From positions 310,001-374,000 of the forward strand of contig NZ_PYON01000003.1 of the NCBI RefSeq assembly GCF_003026355.1: a DNA stretch of 64,000 bases. The letters are read 5' to 3'. The DNA comes from Photobacterium kishitanii (lineage in GTDB: Bacteria > Pseudomonadota > Gammaproteobacteria > Enterobacterales > Vibrionaceae). The position numbers and the translations under genes are program-made. The notes under the pieces are model-generated. The model had not been told where the DNA came from, made no database searches, and worked only from the letters and a program-made list of their open reading frames with translations. Below, piece after piece: positions 31,921 through 41,545 of the stretch; position 1 is the first letter of the stretch, and every line of letters starts with the position of its first letter.

Positions 31921-32317
31921 TCTAGCACTATAAATTTGTGTGATATGAAGAGTGGCAGTATATAGACTGTCACTCTTGTGTATTTATTATCTGTAATGAT
32001 GTGTTCGTCTTCTATAACCTCTGCCACCATAGTTATATTTCGCGCAATATCCCCCTCACACCGATAGCATCAACTATTATCACTTCTATTTTATTTTGAA
32101 CGAGTTCCTGTCTCTGTACTCTTAACGATACCAAATAAAGTATTGTTCGTTATTAATTATCATACAATTAATTTGCGCTTTAAGAATCTATGTTTGGGCG
32201 TGAATAGCATTAATAATATTGAAGATAACAGTGTTAGGTAATCAGTAGCGATAGGACGAAAGTAGTGATATATGTTATTTTTTGTTGAGTTATTAAACAA
32301 ATATGTGGAGGTTTTAG
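31921..32317. other. tsaB-yeaY intergenic region
   Basis: This region holds the hairpin at 31949-31976 and presumably the promoter of the lipoprotein gene. I found no credible reading frame, repeat or RNA gene in the remainder. Confidence 0.6.
31949..31976 (+). terminator. Hairpin after tsaB, probable terminator
   Basis: AGAGTGGCAGT and ACTGTCACTCT pair over 11 bases (one G-U) around ATATAG. The following T content is weak (TGTGTATTTATT), so termination may be partial. Confidence 0.55.
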
Positions 32318-32887
32318 ATGTTTGGTAAGCTATTTCTTGGGGTGATATTAGTGTTTATGGTAGGCTGCGCCAGCTTACCTGCAACTTTGGTTACGAAATC
32401 GAAAAACCCGATTACAGATTTAACGGTTATTCTGCAACACCCACAGGCGAATAAAGGTAAAGAAGTTCGTCTTGGTGGTGTTATTGCTTCGATTCGTAAT
32501 GAACAGCAGCAAACCCGTATTGAAATGGTAGCGATGCCATTAACTGCGGACGGTCGCCCAGTACTACATGCACAATCTCAAGGACGGTTTATTGCGTATA
32601 TTCATGGCTTTTTAGAGCCACTTGAATACGCTAAAGGACGCCTATTGACTGTTGCTGGACAATTTTCTGGTGATGAGCAAGGAAAGATAGGTAATTACCC
32701 TTATACTTTTCCTGTAGTGCAAGTATCTGGTCAGCAATTGTGGCAAGTACAGCAACAGATACAATTAGATGATCCTTTTTGGACTCATCAACCTTGTTAC
32801 TCATTTAATTGTGATCCATGGGGCAATGATTTGATGATGCCTAATTTTGGTATTAACGGCCGTATTGTTGAGCGAGTAGTGCCATAA
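32318..32887 (+). CDS. yeaY: Slp-family outer membrane lipoprotein (YeaY type)
   Basis: A 189-residue Slp/YeaY lipoprotein. The N-terminus is a lipoprotein signal with the lipidated cysteine at 17 (MVGCAS). The body shows family segments: VRLGGVIASIRN, TRIEMVAMPL, GRFIAYIHGFLEPLEYAKGRLLTVAG and YPVVQV-like FPVVQVSGQQLW. It lies between tsaB and fadD as in E. coli, which favours YeaY over Slp. GGAGG precedes the start. Slp proteins are stationary-phase or starvation-induced in E. coli. Confidence 0.9.
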   Translation: MFGKLFLGVILVFMVGCASLPATLVTKSKNPITDLTVILQHPQANKGKEVRLGGVIASIRNEQQQTRIEMVAMPLTADGRPVLHAQSQGRFIAYIHGFLEPLEYAKGRLLTVAGQFSGDEQGKIGNYPYTFPVVQVSGQQLWQVQQQIQLDDPFWTHQPCYSFNCDPWGNDLMMPNFGINGRIVERVVP

Positions 32888-32892
32888 TCGTG

Positions 32893-33762
32893 ATGAACGA
32901 AATAACCTTTACGCTAGCGGAATATAATCTTGCTGGCTGCAGTAATGTCGATATAGCCACGGCACTGGTAACCTCAAAGCCGATGCTGATATTACTGCAT
33001 GGTTGGCAAGATAACGCAGCTACTTTTGCTTCGTTATGGCCACGGCTAATACAAGATTACGATGTTGTTGCATTCGATTGGCCTGGACATGGTAAATCTG
33101 ATCATAAAAGTGCTGATAATTATTATCATTTTTTTGATTATATTGATGATTTGCACCAAGTTATCGTTCAGCTAAAGCGTGAAAAAGTACATATAATTGG
33201 GCATTCACTAGGTGCTATTGTTGCTGGTTGTTATGCCGCAATATTTCCTGAAAATGTCGATAAAATTGTACTAATTGAAGGATTATCACCGTTAACAGAG
33301 CCGCCTCACATGATTGTGGAGCGGTTACGGATGGGTATTGTTAGTCGCCAACGTTATCGTCATCAACATCTGCGTTTAAAACAGCGTTCGATGGCAACAT
33401 TTACTGACGCATTAACGCTTCGTGCTTCTGTTAATCGGCTACCAGTATCGTTATTGGAAGCGGTGGTGCAAAGAGCAACGATTGAGCGTGATGGACGTTG
33501 GTATTGGCGTCATGATCCCCGTCTCCGTTGTGATTCGCTATATCGAATGGCGCAGCAACACGCACAGACATTGTTGAATAGTATTCAAGCTCCTGTGTTA
33601 TCCATTATTGGTGATAATGGTTATGTTGACCTTCGCAAAACAGAGGCCAGTGACTGGGGGATTAATAATTTTACTCAAGTGATGGTGTCAGGGGGACATC
33701 ATTGCCATTTACAAAGTTCGAACGATGTCTACCGCCATATTCGAACATTTATCCCCACTTAA
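32893..33762 (+). CDS. Alpha/beta hydrolase
   Basis: A 289-residue alpha/beta-fold hydrolase. Seen motifs: oxyanion region LLHGWQDNAATFASLWP, the DWPGHGKSDH strand-turn, nucleophile elbow IGHSLGAIVAG, an acid-strand region around SIIGDNGYVDLR, and a terminal histidine in GGHHCHLQ. No signal peptide. It starts five bases after the lipoprotein gene; GTG at 32890 and ATG at 32893 are both possible and no clear ribosome site distinguishes them. Vibrios commonly have such a gene just before fadD, but the substrate is unknown. Confidence 0.85.
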   Translation: MNEITFTLAEYNLAGCSNVDIATALVTSKPMLILLHGWQDNAATFASLWPRLIQDYDVVAFDWPGHGKSDHKSADNYYHFFDYIDDLHQVIVQLKREKVHIIGHSLGAIVAGCYAAIFPENVDKIVLIEGLSPLTEPPHMIVERLRMGIVSRQRYRHQHLRLKQRSMATFTDALTLRASVNRLPVSLLEAVVQRATIERDGRWYWRHDPRLRCDSLYRMAQQHAQTLLNSIQAPVLSIIGDNGYVDLRKTEASDWGINNFTQVMVSGGHHCHLQSSNDVYRHIRTFIPT

Positions 33763-33944
33763 TTCGATTAATTATTATGTTTTATGCTTGGCATCAAAAG
33801 TTGAAGTCATGGTGTAACTATCAGATTTTAATCAAAAGTTAAATATGCTGTAATGACGATGTAAATATTCGCTTTGTTTATACCATTACGGTTTTGTTAG
33901 TTTAATAGGCACACACAGCAGTCTAATTATAAAGGAGAGTGCAC

Positions 33945-35636
33945 GTGGATAAGGTTTGGCTTAGCCGCTATCCGGACGATGTACCGGCAGAAATTAACCC
34001 TGATGAATATTCATCTTTAGTCGACATGTTTGAGCAATCTGTACGTAAATTCGCAGATCAAACGGCATTTATCAACATGGGACAGGTTATGACCTTCCGT
34101 AAGTTGGAAGAGCGTAGCCGTGCATTTGCTGCATACTTACAAAATGAGCTTAAACTTCAAAAAGGTGATCGTGTTGCTATTATGATGCCAAACTTGCTGC
34201 AATATCCAATCGCATTGTTTGGTATTTTGCGTGCAGGTTGTGTCGTCGTAAATGTTAACCCACTTTATACACCACGAGAATTAGAGCACCAACTTAATGA
34301 TTCAGGTGCAAAAGCGATTGTTATCGTATCTAATTTTGCCCATACATTAGAAGCGATAGTTAAAAATACCAGTGTTAAACACGTTATTTTAACTAGCCTT
34401 GGCGACCAATTATCACGCCCGAAGGGAACTTTAGTTAACTTTGTGGTGAAGTATATTAAGAAAATGGTGCCGTCATATCACTTGCCTCACGCAACATCGC
34501 TGCGTATTGCTTTACGCAAAGGGCGAAGAATGCAATATGTTAAGCCATTTATTACTGGTGATGACATGGCATTCCTACAATATACCGGTGGTACAACTGG
34601 CATAGCCAAGGGAGCGATTCTAACTCACTATAATATGGTGTCTAACGTCATGCAGGCAAAAGGGGCTTATGGTCCTGCATTGACTGAAGGGCGTGAGTTA
34701 ATCGTTACGGCGCTGCCGCTATATCATGTGTTTGCACTGACTGTTAACTGTTTATTGTTGATGGAAAGAGGGGGGCAAAATTTATTGATCACCAATCCTC
34801 GTGATATTCCGACCTTTATTAAAGAATTACAGCGTTATCCTTTTTCAGCCATTACTGGCGTTAATACCTTATTTAATGCATTAGTTAATAATGAAGATTT
34901 TCACGAATTAGATTTTAGTCATTTACACTTCTCTGTCGGTGGCGGCATGTCAGTTCAACGAGCTGTTGCTGAAAAGTGGCAAAAAATCACTGGTAACTAT
35001 TTACTAGAAGGTTATGGTTTAACTGAGTGTTCTCCTTTGGTTGCTGCTTATCCTTATAATTTAAATTATTATAATGGATCTATTGGCTTACCTGTTCCTT
35101 CAACAGATATTCGTATGATTGACGATGACGGTAATGTTTTAGGATTGGATCAAGTCGGTGAGCTGCAAGTCCGTGGTCCTCAGGTAATGAAAGGCTATTG
35201 GCAGCGTCCTGAGGCAACCAAAGAAGTATTAACTGATGATGGTTGGCTATCAACGGGTGATATCGTTAAATTTGATGATGATGGTTTCTTACATATTGTT
35301 GATCGTAAGAAAGACATGATTTTAGTGTCAGGTTTTAATGTATACCCGAATGAAATTGAAGGTGTAGTTGCACTGCACGATAAAGTGCTTGAAGTCGCTG
35401 CTATCGGTCAAGCTCATGAAGTGTCAGGTGAAGTGGTTAAGCTTTGTGTGGTGAAACGTGATCAAAGTTTGACACGAGATGAGATTATTGCCCATTGCCG
35501 TCAGCATTTAACCGGTTATAAAATCCCTAAAATTGTTGAATTTGTGGACGCGTTACCTAAGACGAATGTGGGTAAAATTCTTCGTCGAGTATTACGTGAA
35601 GAGTCAGATCAAAAAGCCCAACAAGCCACAAAATAA
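33945..35636 (+). CDS. fadD: Long-chain-fatty-acid-CoA ligase
   Basis: Activates long-chain fatty acids to acyl-CoA at the inner membrane, the first step of beta-oxidation after FadL uptake. It has 563 residues. The AMP-binding motif is [12 protein letters not shown], followed by [10 protein letters not shown], the [13 protein letters not shown] block and the fatty-acid signature [23 protein letters not shown] occurs at 33939 and 33945; the second is chosen because AAGGAG lies seven bases before it and the protein then begins [10 protein letters not shown] like E. coli FadD. I see no clear FadR site upstream. Confidence 0.96.
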   Translation: MDKVWLSRYPDDVPAEINPDEYSSLVDMFEQSVRKFADQTAFINMGQVMTFRKLEERSRAFAAYLQNELKLQKGDRVAIMMPNLLQYPIALFGILRAGCVVVNVNPLYTPRELEHQLNDSGAKAIVIVSNFAHTLEAIVKNTSVKHVILTSLGDQLSRPKGTLVNFVVKYIKKMVPSYHLPHATSLRIALRKGRRMQYVKPFITGDDMAFLQYTGGTTGIAKGAILTHYNMVSNVMQAKGAYGPALTEGRELIVTALPLYHVFALTVNCLLLMERGGQNLLITNPRDIPTFIKELQRYPFSAITGVNTLFNALVNNEDFHELDFSHLHFSVGGGMSVQRAVAEKWQKITGNYLLEGYGLTECSPLVAAYPYNLNYYNGSIGLPVPSTDIRMIDDDGNVLGLDQVGELQVRGPQVMKGYWQRPEATKEVLTDDGWLSTGDIVKFDDDGFLHIVDRKKDMILVSGFNVYPNEIEGVVALHDKVLEVAAIGQAHEVSGEVVKLCVVKRDQSLTRDEIIAHCRQHLTGYKIPKIVEFVDALPKTNVGKILRRVLREESDQKAQQATK

Positions 35637-35705
35637 TATTTTTACTGACATAAAATGACGTTAATTTGATAAAATAGTAGTAACGGATTGTACTCGTACA
35701 TATCT

Positions 35706-35731
35706 AATGCCGGCTTTGATGCCGGCATTTT
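35706..35731 (+). terminator. Terminator between fadD and rnd
   Basis: AATGCCGGC, loop TTTGAT, GCCGGCATT followed by further T residues. It separates fadD from rnd. Confidence 0.85.
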
Positions 35732-35790
35732 ACTATAAAATATTTAATAGGCTCTACAACGGGGTCGTTCTGTAATCAAAAAGGTCCATT

Positions 35791-36915
35791 GTGAATTTCG
35801 AGATTGTTACAACAACCGAACAACTTCGCCAGCGGTGTGAGTCAGCATGTCAGCATGCTGCTGTTATGCTTGATACTGAATTTGTACGTACGCGAACGCT
35901 TTACCCTCGTTTAGGTCTGATTCAAATGTTCGATGGTGAATATCTATCACTTATTGATCCGCTTGAAGTGCAAGATATGACACCGCTATGGGACTTACTA
36001 CGCAATCAAGCGGTAATTAAAGTCCTTCATGCTTGCGGTGAAGATCTTGAGGTGTTCCAGCATCATGCTGGTTGTTTGCCGACACCTATGCTTGATACCC
36101 AAATTATGGCGGCTTTTCTTGGCCACGGTATTTCAACGGGTTTTGGCGCGTTAGTTAAAGAATATGTTGGTGTTGAACTTGATAAAGGCGAAGCACGTAC
36201 TAATTGGCTGGCTCGACCGCTTACCGACAAGCAACTTGATTATGCTGCTGCTGATGTGCATTACCTTAAACCATTATATGAAACGCTATTAGAGAAAGTT
36301 GAAGCAGCCGGTTATATGGAAGCGTTACACCAAGAATGTAATGCGATTATGCTGCGTCGAACTAAAGTACTTGATCCGAATAAAGCGTATCTTGATATCA
36401 AAAATGCATGGCAGTTAAATACAAAACAGCTAGCGGTGTTACAGCAAGCTGCTGCTTGGCGAGTACGTGAAGCAAGAAAGCGTGATATTGCACTTAATTT
36501 TATTGTTAAAGAATTACATTTGTGGAAACTTGCACGGTTAGAAATAAAGTCACGTTCAACGCTTGAAAAAGAAGGTTTTGAACCGATGGAGATTCAGCGA
36601 CATGGTAACCGTTTATTGAAAATGGTACATGACTGTGATGCAATTAATTGTGCAGATTACCCACCAAAAATTGAGCGGTTGGTTGACTTTGCCGGCTATA
36701 AACAGATGGTGAAGCGTTTAAAAGACGTGGTAGCAGATGTTGAGTTAGCAACAGGGTTAGCGCCTGAATTTTTAGCCTCTAAAAAGCAGATTCACCAATT
36801 ACTATCGTGGGCTTGGAAGCATCAGCGTGCTGATGAAAAACGTCCAGAAATGCTTAAAAATTGGCGTCAAGGTTTATTTGAAACACGAGTATTATCCATA
36901 CTTGATGAAAAATAA
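35791..36915 (+). CDS. rnd: Ribonuclease D
   Basis: A 3'-5' exoribonuclease that trims tRNA precursors. It has 374 residues. DEDD motifs: LDTEFVRT near residue 29, the DTQIMAAF block near 107, and YAAADVHYLKPLYE near 160 (DEDDy type). HRDC-like helical regions follow from about 210 (LAVLQQAAAWRVREARKRDIA). The start is GTG with AAGGTCC upstream. It sits between fadD and the min operon and ends at a terminator shared with minE. Confidence 0.94.
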   Translation: MNFEIVTTTEQLRQRCESACQHAAVMLDTEFVRTRTLYPRLGLIQMFDGEYLSLIDPLEVQDMTPLWDLLRNQAVIKVLHACGEDLEVFQHHAGCLPTPMLDTQIMAAFLGHGISTGFGALVKEYVGVELDKGEARTNWLARPLTDKQLDYAAADVHYLKPLYETLLEKVEAAGYMEALHQECNAIMLRRTKVLDPNKAYLDIKNAWQLNTKQLAVLQQAAAWRVREARKRDIALNFIVKELHLWKLARLEIKSRSTLEKEGFEPMEIQRHGNRLLKMVHDCDAINCADYPPKIERLVDFAGYKQMVKRLKDVVADVELATGLAPEFLASKKQIHQLLSWAWKHQRADEKRPEMLKNWRQGLFETRVLSILDEK

Positions 36916-36935
36916 ACGTGGCAATATATAAGATA

Positions 36936-36976
36936 ATAAAAAGCCCCGCTAAGTGATACTTAGCGGGGCTTTTTTA
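36936..36976. terminator. Bidirectional terminator, rnd / minE
   Basis: AAGCCCCGCTAAGT and ACTTAGCGGGGCTT pair exactly over 14 bases around GAT, flanked by A and T tracts on the two sides. It serves both convergent transcripts. Confidence 0.92.
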
Positions 36977-37237
36977 TTTTTCTTCGTCAGGTAACGTGAC
37001 GTTGAGTTCTAGTACCGATAATTCATCACCGTTATGGTCTAGATTTACTGAAACATGTTCAGGGTTAATTTGAACATATTTACTAATAACTGCTAAAATA
37101 TCGCGCTTTAATTGTGGTAAGTAGGCTGGAGATGCTTGCCCAGCACTACGTCTTTCAGCAACAATAATTTGTAGCCGTTCTTTTGCTACATTTGCAGTTT
37201 TCGCTCTACGTGGGCGAAAAAACTCGAGCAGTGCCAT
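36974..37237 (-). CDS. minE: Cell division topological specificity factor MinE
   Basis: Stimulates MinD ATPase and drives pole-to-pole oscillation that keeps the division site at mid-cell. It has 87 residues: N-terminal [11 protein letters not shown] membrane-targeting segment, anti-MinCD helix ([18 protein letters not shown]) and C-terminal dimerisation domain. A TTG six bases upstream keeps the frame open, but ATG 37237 has GGAGGC nine bases upstream. It follows minD by only six bases. Confidence 0.95.
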   Translation of the reverse strand: MALLEFFRPRRAKTANVAKERLQIIVAERRSAGQASPAYLPQLKRDILAVISKYVQINPEHVSVNLDHNGDELSVLELNVTLPDEEK

Positions 37238-37243
37238 GGTCAA

Positions 37244-38056
37244 TTAGCCTCCAAATAGACGTTTTAGGAAGCCTTTCTTTTCTTCTTCTAAGAAACGGAA
37301 AGGACGTTCTTCACCAAGTAAACGTGCAACTGTGTCTTCATAGGCTAGTCCTGCATCAGAACCTTTATCAAAGATAACAGGTTCACCTTTGTTGGATGCA
37401 TTCAATACTGCTTGGCTTTCAGGAATAACACCGAGTAGTGGAATGTGAAGGATCTCTTCAACATCTTGTACACTTAGCATTTCACCCTGATTAACGCGAG
37501 TAGGATTGTAACGTGTAAGTAAAAGGTGCTGTTTAACAGGCTCGCGGCCTTTTTCTGCACGACGAGACTTCGAATCTAGAATACCTAGAATACGATCTGA
37601 GTCACGAACTGAAGATACTTCAGGGTTCGTAGTTACAATCGCTTCATCTGCAAAATACAGTGCCATTAGGGCACCCGTTTCAATACCAGCTGGTGAGTCA
37701 CAGATAATAAAATCAAAACCCATTTTTGCTAGTTCTTTAAATACTTTCTCAACACCATTGCGAGATAATGCATCTTTATCGCGAGTTTGTGATGCTGGAA
37801 GCACAAATAAATTATCAACACGCTTATCTTTAATTAGCGCCTGACTTAGATTTGCTTCGCCATTAATAACATTAACAAAGTCATAAACGACACGGCGTTC
37901 ACAACCCATAATGAGATCGAGGTTACGCAGGCCGATATCAAAATCGATGACTGCAGTTTTTTTACCGCTCAGTGCTAGACCAGATGCAATAGCAGCACTT
38001 GATGTTGTTTTACCAACGCCGCCTTTACCTGAGGTAACAACGATAATTCGTGCCAT
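37244..38056 (-). CDS. minD: Septum site-determining ATPase MinD
   Basis: A deviant-Walker ATPase that binds the membrane when ATP-loaded and recruits MinC and MinE. It has 270 residues. The P-loop SGKGGVGKTTSS is at 9-20, with the signature lysine 11. DFDIGLRNLD and CDSPAGIE motifs are present. The C-terminal amphipathic membrane helix ends KKGFLKRLFGG. AAGGAATTG precedes the ATG. It is the middle gene of minCDE. Confidence 0.97.
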   Translation of the reverse strand: MARIIVVTSGKGGVGKTTSSAAIASGLALSGKKTAVIDFDIGLRNLDLIMGCERRVVYDFVNVINGEANLSQALIKDKRVDNLFVLPASQTRDKDALSRNGVEKVFKELAKMGFDFIICDSPAGIETGALMALYFADEAIVTTNPEVSSVRDSDRILGILDSKSRRAEKGREPVKQHLLLTRYNPTRVNQGEMLSVQDVEEILHIPLLGVIPESQAVLNASNKGEPVIFDKGSDAGLAYEDTVARLLGEERPFRFLEEEKKGFLKRLFGG

Positions 38057-38081
38057 TTACTCAATTCCTTCTTAAAACTTT

Positions 38082-38783
38082 TTATAAAGCTAGGTGTTCT
38101 ATACTGAGATTACTGTCTTCAAGAGATATGACAACACCTTTGCCCCAAAACTCTTCCTGAATGTTATCACTCAGCCAGTAGTTTCCCGCAACAGAAATTA
38201 GTTCAGATTGTAAGTTTTGACAGAAAATTGTCGCACTTTGCTCACCGCTTGCACCCGCAATTGCGCGACCACGTAGCGTGCCATAAATATGGATACAACC
38301 ATCAGAAAGAATTTCTGCACCAGCACTGACATTACTGAGAATAACCAGATCACGATTACGAGCATAAATTTGTTGTCCGGAGCGAACCGGAGTACGAATA
38401 ATTAACGTTGGTTCTTTATCGGTACTTGCTGGGGTATCTAATGTTTCAGCTAAAAATTCAGATGGCTCATCTTTAACAGGTCTTGCAGCATTCATAATAG
38501 CAAAACCAGCGGCTTTTGCCTGTGTTTGCTGTGTTTTATTTTTGCAACCACCGATACCGACAGGAATCATTCCTGCATCAATAATGCCAGCTTTTAGTTG
38601 TTCAAAGTTAATATCAGCATCAACTTGTGATATATCAATAACAACAGGGGCTGAAGCAAAAAAATTTGGTGCGAGTTCAACTTTGTCTTTTAGCTGATTA
38701 GTTACTTTACTAATGTCATTATCAACTAAATGAAGTGCAGAGAGCGTGAACGAGCTCCCTTTTAGTTCAGCTATCTTGGTCAT
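38082..38783 (-). CDS. minC: Septum formation inhibitor MinC
   Basis: Inhibits FtsZ polymerisation away from mid-cell. It has 233 residues: an N-terminal FtsZ-interacting domain (ELKGSSFTLSALHLVD), a variable linker around 100-125, and the C-terminal beta-helix dimerisation domain with RSGQQIYARNRDLVILSNVS, GAEILSDGCIHIYGTLRGRA and ESEL-like LQSELISVAGNY. First gene of the min operon, divergent from ycgL. Confidence 0.95.
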   Translation of the reverse strand: MTKIAELKGSSFTLSALHLVDNDISKVTNQLKDKVELAPNFFASAPVVIDISQVDADINFEQLKAGIIDAGMIPVGIGGCKNKTQQTQAKAAGFAIMNAARPVKDEPSEFLAETLDTPASTDKEPTLIIRTPVRSGQQIYARNRDLVILSNVSAGAEILSDGCIHIYGTLRGRAIAGASGEQSATIFCQNLQSELISVAGNYWLSDNIQEEFWGKGVVISLEDSNLSIEHLAL

Positions 38784-39005
38784 AGGTATATTATGGCTAA
38801 GATTTTAAATTAACCATTTAGTTCATTATCACAAAGGTACTAGCATGGTATATTCACTAGCCGTTAGGGGCAAGCTATCCTTGCGTTGACGTTTGTTTTT
38901 CAGACAAACTTCTCACACTATTTACTTAAAACTGAGTCAATAGTGAATGATTGCTTGTAATAGTACTCTGAAATGTATGGCGCATAAATGAAATAGGCTA
39001 ATTAT

Positions 39006-39278
39006 ATGTTGTGTTCGATCTACAAAAGTTTAAAAAAAGACAATACTTATTTATACATTAATAAAAAAGATGATTTTGCGGATGTACCTGCACAATTAAT
39101 GTCGACATTTGGTAAACCTCAATTTGTGATGGTGATCAAACTTGAGGGAAGAACATTAGCGCTGGCTGATGTAGAGAAAGTCAAAGAAGCATTAGCGACT
39201 GTCGGTTTTTATTTACAAGTACCGCCACCAGTGACTAATTTATTGGATCAATATAAGGCAGATAAAGCTGCTAAATAA
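39006..39278 (+). CDS. ycgL: YcgL domain-containing protein
   Basis: A 90-residue protein of the YcgL (DUF709) family. The start [18 protein letters not shown], the middle [17 protein letters not shown] and the end YLQVPPP are conserved. The function is unknown. The family is almost always found beside minC, as here. The ribosome-binding site is weak (AGGCTAATT). The downstream transglycosylase gene begins 15 bases later. Confidence 0.92.
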   Translation: MLCSIYKSLKKDNTYLYINKKDDFADVPAQLMSTFGKPQFVMVIKLEGRTLALADVEKVKEALATVGFYLQVPPPVTNLLDQYKADKAAK

Positions 39279-39293
39279 TAAAATAAGGCTATT

Positions 39294-40265
39294 ATGCATA
39301 AGCGTTTGATATCGATTTTTGTTGCCATAGGAATGGGATTGTCCTCTTCTGCATTTGCCAGTGAAGAAGGATTCGATGCCTACGTAGATAAATTAAAAGT
39401 TGAAGCACGTGGTAATGGTATTTCAGAGCCAATAATTGATGCTGCATTTGACGGCATTAAATATACAGCCCGTGCAGTCAAAGCTGATAATAATCAGCCA
39501 GAGAAGAAACTGTCGCTAGAGCAATATATTACTCGTGCAGTTCCTGATTGGAAAGTAAAGCAGGCCAATCGTCTTTACCAACAAAATAAAGTGGCACTAG
39601 AACGGATTGGTAAACAATATGGTGTACAGCCACGGTTTATTGTCGCTTTATGGGGTATTGAAAGTAATTTTGGTAAAATCCAAGGTAATTATCATGTTGT
39701 TGAAGCCTTAGCGACATTGGCCTACGATGGCCGTCGTGAAGCATTATTTCGAAAGCAAGTAATGGCTGCATTAGAAATTTTGCAAGATGGTAATATTTCT
39801 ATAGCTGATATGAAAGGTTCTTGGGCTGGGGCAATGGGTCAGTGTCAATTCATGCCAACGTCTTACCTTACGTATGCTGTTGATGGTAATGGTGACGGTA
39901 AAGCCGATATTTGGAATACTAAAGCCGATGTTTTTGCTTCTGCCGCTAATTATTTAAAACTATCTGGATGGGATAGTGAATATACTTGGGGACGTCCAGT
40001 TAAATTATCAAAGGTCTTAGCTGATAGCTACGAAGGTACTGAAACTGAAAAAGGAAAAACATTAGCTCAATGGCAACAATTAGGCGTGATGAGTAATAGT
40101 CGCGGCACTTTGCCGAAAGCTGATATTCAAGCATGGTTGATTCAGCCTGATGGTGGTGAAGGTAAGTCGTATCTGATATATGAAAATTATAGAACATTAC
40201 TAAAGTGGAATCGTTCGCATTATTTTGCTTTAGCAGTAAGTGCATTAGCTGATCGTATTCAATAA
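39294..40265 (+). CDS. Lytic murein transglycosylase, MltB family
   Basis: Cleaves peptidoglycan glycan strands to 1,6-anhydromuramyl products. It has 323 residues: a signal peptide of about 22 residues ending SSAFA, then the SLT_2 domain. The catalytic glutamate is in ALWGIESNFGKIQG (E of GIESNFG). The motif GAMGQCQFMPTSYLTYAVDGNGDGKADIWN is typical. No lipobox cysteine is seen at the N-terminus, so the enzyme is probably soluble periplasmic, unlike lipoprotein MltB. Likely co-transcribed with ycgL. Confidence 0.92.
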   Translation: MHKRLISIFVAIGMGLSSSAFASEEGFDAYVDKLKVEARGNGISEPIIDAAFDGIKYTARAVKADNNQPEKKLSLEQYITRAVPDWKVKQANRLYQQNKVALERIGKQYGVQPRFIVALWGIESNFGKIQGNYHVVEALATLAYDGRREALFRKQVMAALEILQDGNISIADMKGSWAGAMGQCQFMPTSYLTYAVDGNGDGKADIWNTKADVFASAANYLKLSGWDSEYTWGRPVKLSKVLADSYEGTETEKGKTLAQWQQLGVMSNSRGTLPKADIQAWLIQPDGGEGKSYLIYENYRTLLKWNRSHYFALAVSALADRIQ

Positions 40266-40308
40266 ATTAATTACCATTAGACTTAATATACGAGTTTAAG
40301 TAATAACT

Positions 40309-40340
40309 AAAAAGTCAGGCATTAATGTCTGGCTTTTTTG
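40309..40340 (+). terminator. Terminator after the transglycosylase gene
   Basis: AAAAGTCAGGCAT pairs with ATGTCTGGCTTTT with G-U wobbles, followed by T residues. Confidence 0.8.
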
Positions 40341-40436
40341 TTGGTGTTATATTAATGGGCTAAATAAGAATGTTGTTTTATTCTTATTCGGGATATTTGT
40401 ACGTGAAATAGTAATCATATAATTATTTGCAGATAT

Positions 40437-40466
40437 AAAAAAAGCCTAAATAGTTTAGGCTTTTTA
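40437..40466. terminator. Terminator of hns
   Basis: AAAAAGCCTAAA, loop TAG, then TTTAGGCTTTTT. Located 16 bases beyond the hns stop on the minus strand; symmetric, so it can also act on plus-strand read-through. Confidence 0.88.
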
Positions 40467-40481
40467 TTTATTCTTTATATA

Positions 40482-40877
40482 TTAGATCTCGAATTCTTCA
40501 AGAGCTTGACCATCATCTAGCGCTTTCTTTAGAGCGCTAGGTGTACGGCCTTGGCCTGTCCATGTTTTTTCATCGCCATTCTCATCGATGAATTTATATT
40601 TAGCCGGACGACTTGCACGCTTTGCTTTTGGTGCTTTAGCTAAACTTGCTAGTAATTCTTCAGGGTCAATACCGTCAGCTAAAAGCATTTCACGATATTG
40701 AGCTAGCTTTTCATTACGTTCATTTTCTTTTGCTTGTTCTTCAGCTTCAGCTTCAGAACGTTCAGTAACAACTGTTGTTAGTTTATCCAACGCTTCTTCA
40801 AGTTGTTCTAGTGTATATTCACGAGAAAGTGCGCGTAGGCTACGAAGATTTAAAAGCGCTTTCATTGCATCAGACAT
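40482..40877 (-). CDS. hns: H-NS family nucleoid protein
   Basis: A nucleoid-associated silencer of AT-rich and horizontally acquired DNA. It has 131 residues, compared with 137 for E. coli H-NS. The N-terminal coiled-coil oligomerisation region (about 5-65) is followed by a basic linker and the C-terminal DNA-binding domain with the core [19 protein letters not shown] with AGGAAAT upstream. Monocistronic. Whether it is H-NS or the paralogue StpA-like cannot be fixed without seeing the rest of the genome, but it is the only copy here. Confidence 0.93.
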   Translation of the reverse strand: MSDAMKALLNLRSLRALSREYTLEQLEEALDKLTTVVTERSEAEAEEQAKENERNEKLAQYREMLLADGIDPEELLASLAKAPKAKRASRPAKYKFIDENGDEKTWTGQGRTPSALKKALDDGQALEEFEI

Positions 40878-41260
40878 TTTATATTTCCTGTTATTTTTAA
40901 TTAACTATAAATAATAATAGCAGCGTTAAAACATATTTTGCAATAGTAATACTTTTATACATTCAGTGTAAAACATTTTAATCACTTCTTTAATTTAAAA
41001 AGTATTTATATTTAGTATATGAGACTATTTATAAAATGTATCTTCATTAATAGTATAAATACAAGCGGAATAGTTTTAGTTATTGTTACAGCGTTTTATA
41101 TGTTAAATGATAATAAAATTTAAAATGTTATGCTACTTCATTATTATTGGAGGGTTATGGTTACATTTGGTCTGTTTATGATTTTTGTTGTTAATTTTTT
41201 GAATTTCCGATGTTGCAATATTTCGCTATTTACGTAGAATGATTTATTCCTTAACGATAA
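40878..41260. other. hns promoter region and gap before the lysine riboswitch
   Basis: Very AT-rich intergenic DNA, as is common upstream of hns. It should hold the promoters of hns (minus) and of the lysine-regulated gene (plus). The only reading frame with a ribosome-binding site is the 26-codon frame at 41157-41237, listed separately at low confidence. Confidence 0.5.
41157..41237 (+). CDS. Possible small hydrophobic protein (26 residues)
   Basis: A short frame beginning MVTFGLFMIFVVNFLNF with GGAGGG only two to three bases before the ATG. It could form one membrane segment followed by a short tail with two cysteines. It lies just upstream of the lysine riboswitch on the same strand. The very AT-rich context makes a chance hydrophobic frame quite likely, and the spacing of the ribosome site is short. 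I do not recognise a family. Confidence 0.2.
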   Translation: MVTFGLFMIFVVNFLNFRCCNISLFT

Positions 41261-41434
41261 GGGTAGAGGTGCATTGTTTATCAGTAACTAATACGAGGGT
41301 GATACCGATGACTATTAGCGAAAGGAGCCGATGCCGAAGTGAGATATAACTATCAAATATTCTTACTGGGGTTGCATTGAAGAAGTGCAACACTGCCATA
41401 GTAGATAAATACATAACTATGGAGTGCTACTGTG
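41261..41434 (+). ncRNA. Lysine riboswitch (L box)
   Basis: A cis-acting RNA that binds lysine. Conserved blocks in order: GTAGAGGTGC (41263-41272), the loop-E region ending TACGAGGGTGAT, AAAGGAGCCGATGCCGAAGTG (split around 41321-41341), CTGGGGTTGCATTGAAG, GCAACACTGCCATAG, and CTATGGAGTGCTACTG (41418-41433). The P1 stem pairs GTAG (41263-41266) with CTAC (41428-41431). It is followed by a transporter gene of the NhaC family, the known LysW context in gammaproteobacteria. Confidence 0.93.
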
Positions 41435-41499
41435 GAGGCTGGAAAGGCTAACCTTCTTTCCTTATACTCAAATTAATATGCCATTGCGCTTATATCAAG

Positions 41500-41545
41500 C
41501 AGTAGATCTTCTAACCAAAATTGGTTGTCTTAGAGATCATAAACT
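41500..41545 (+). promoter_or_regulatory. Proposed riboswitch expression platform at the lysW ribosome site
   Basis: CAGTAG (41500-41505) is complementary to CTACTG (41428-41433) in the P1 3' strand. The next bases, GATCT (41505-41509), are complementary to AGATC (41534-41538), which overlaps the ribosome-binding purines AGAGA; AACCA/TGGTT closes the hairpin inside. With lysine, P1 forms and this hairpin can hide the ribosome site; without lysine, CTACTG can capture CAGTAG. There is no T tract, so translational control is favoured. This is inference from pairing only. Confidence 0.5.

Noticed and set aside
33793..33840. Direct repeat ATCAAAAGTT upstream of fadD as a FadR site
   Set aside because: The sequence does not resemble the FadR operator, and two ten-base AT-rich copies can occur by chance.
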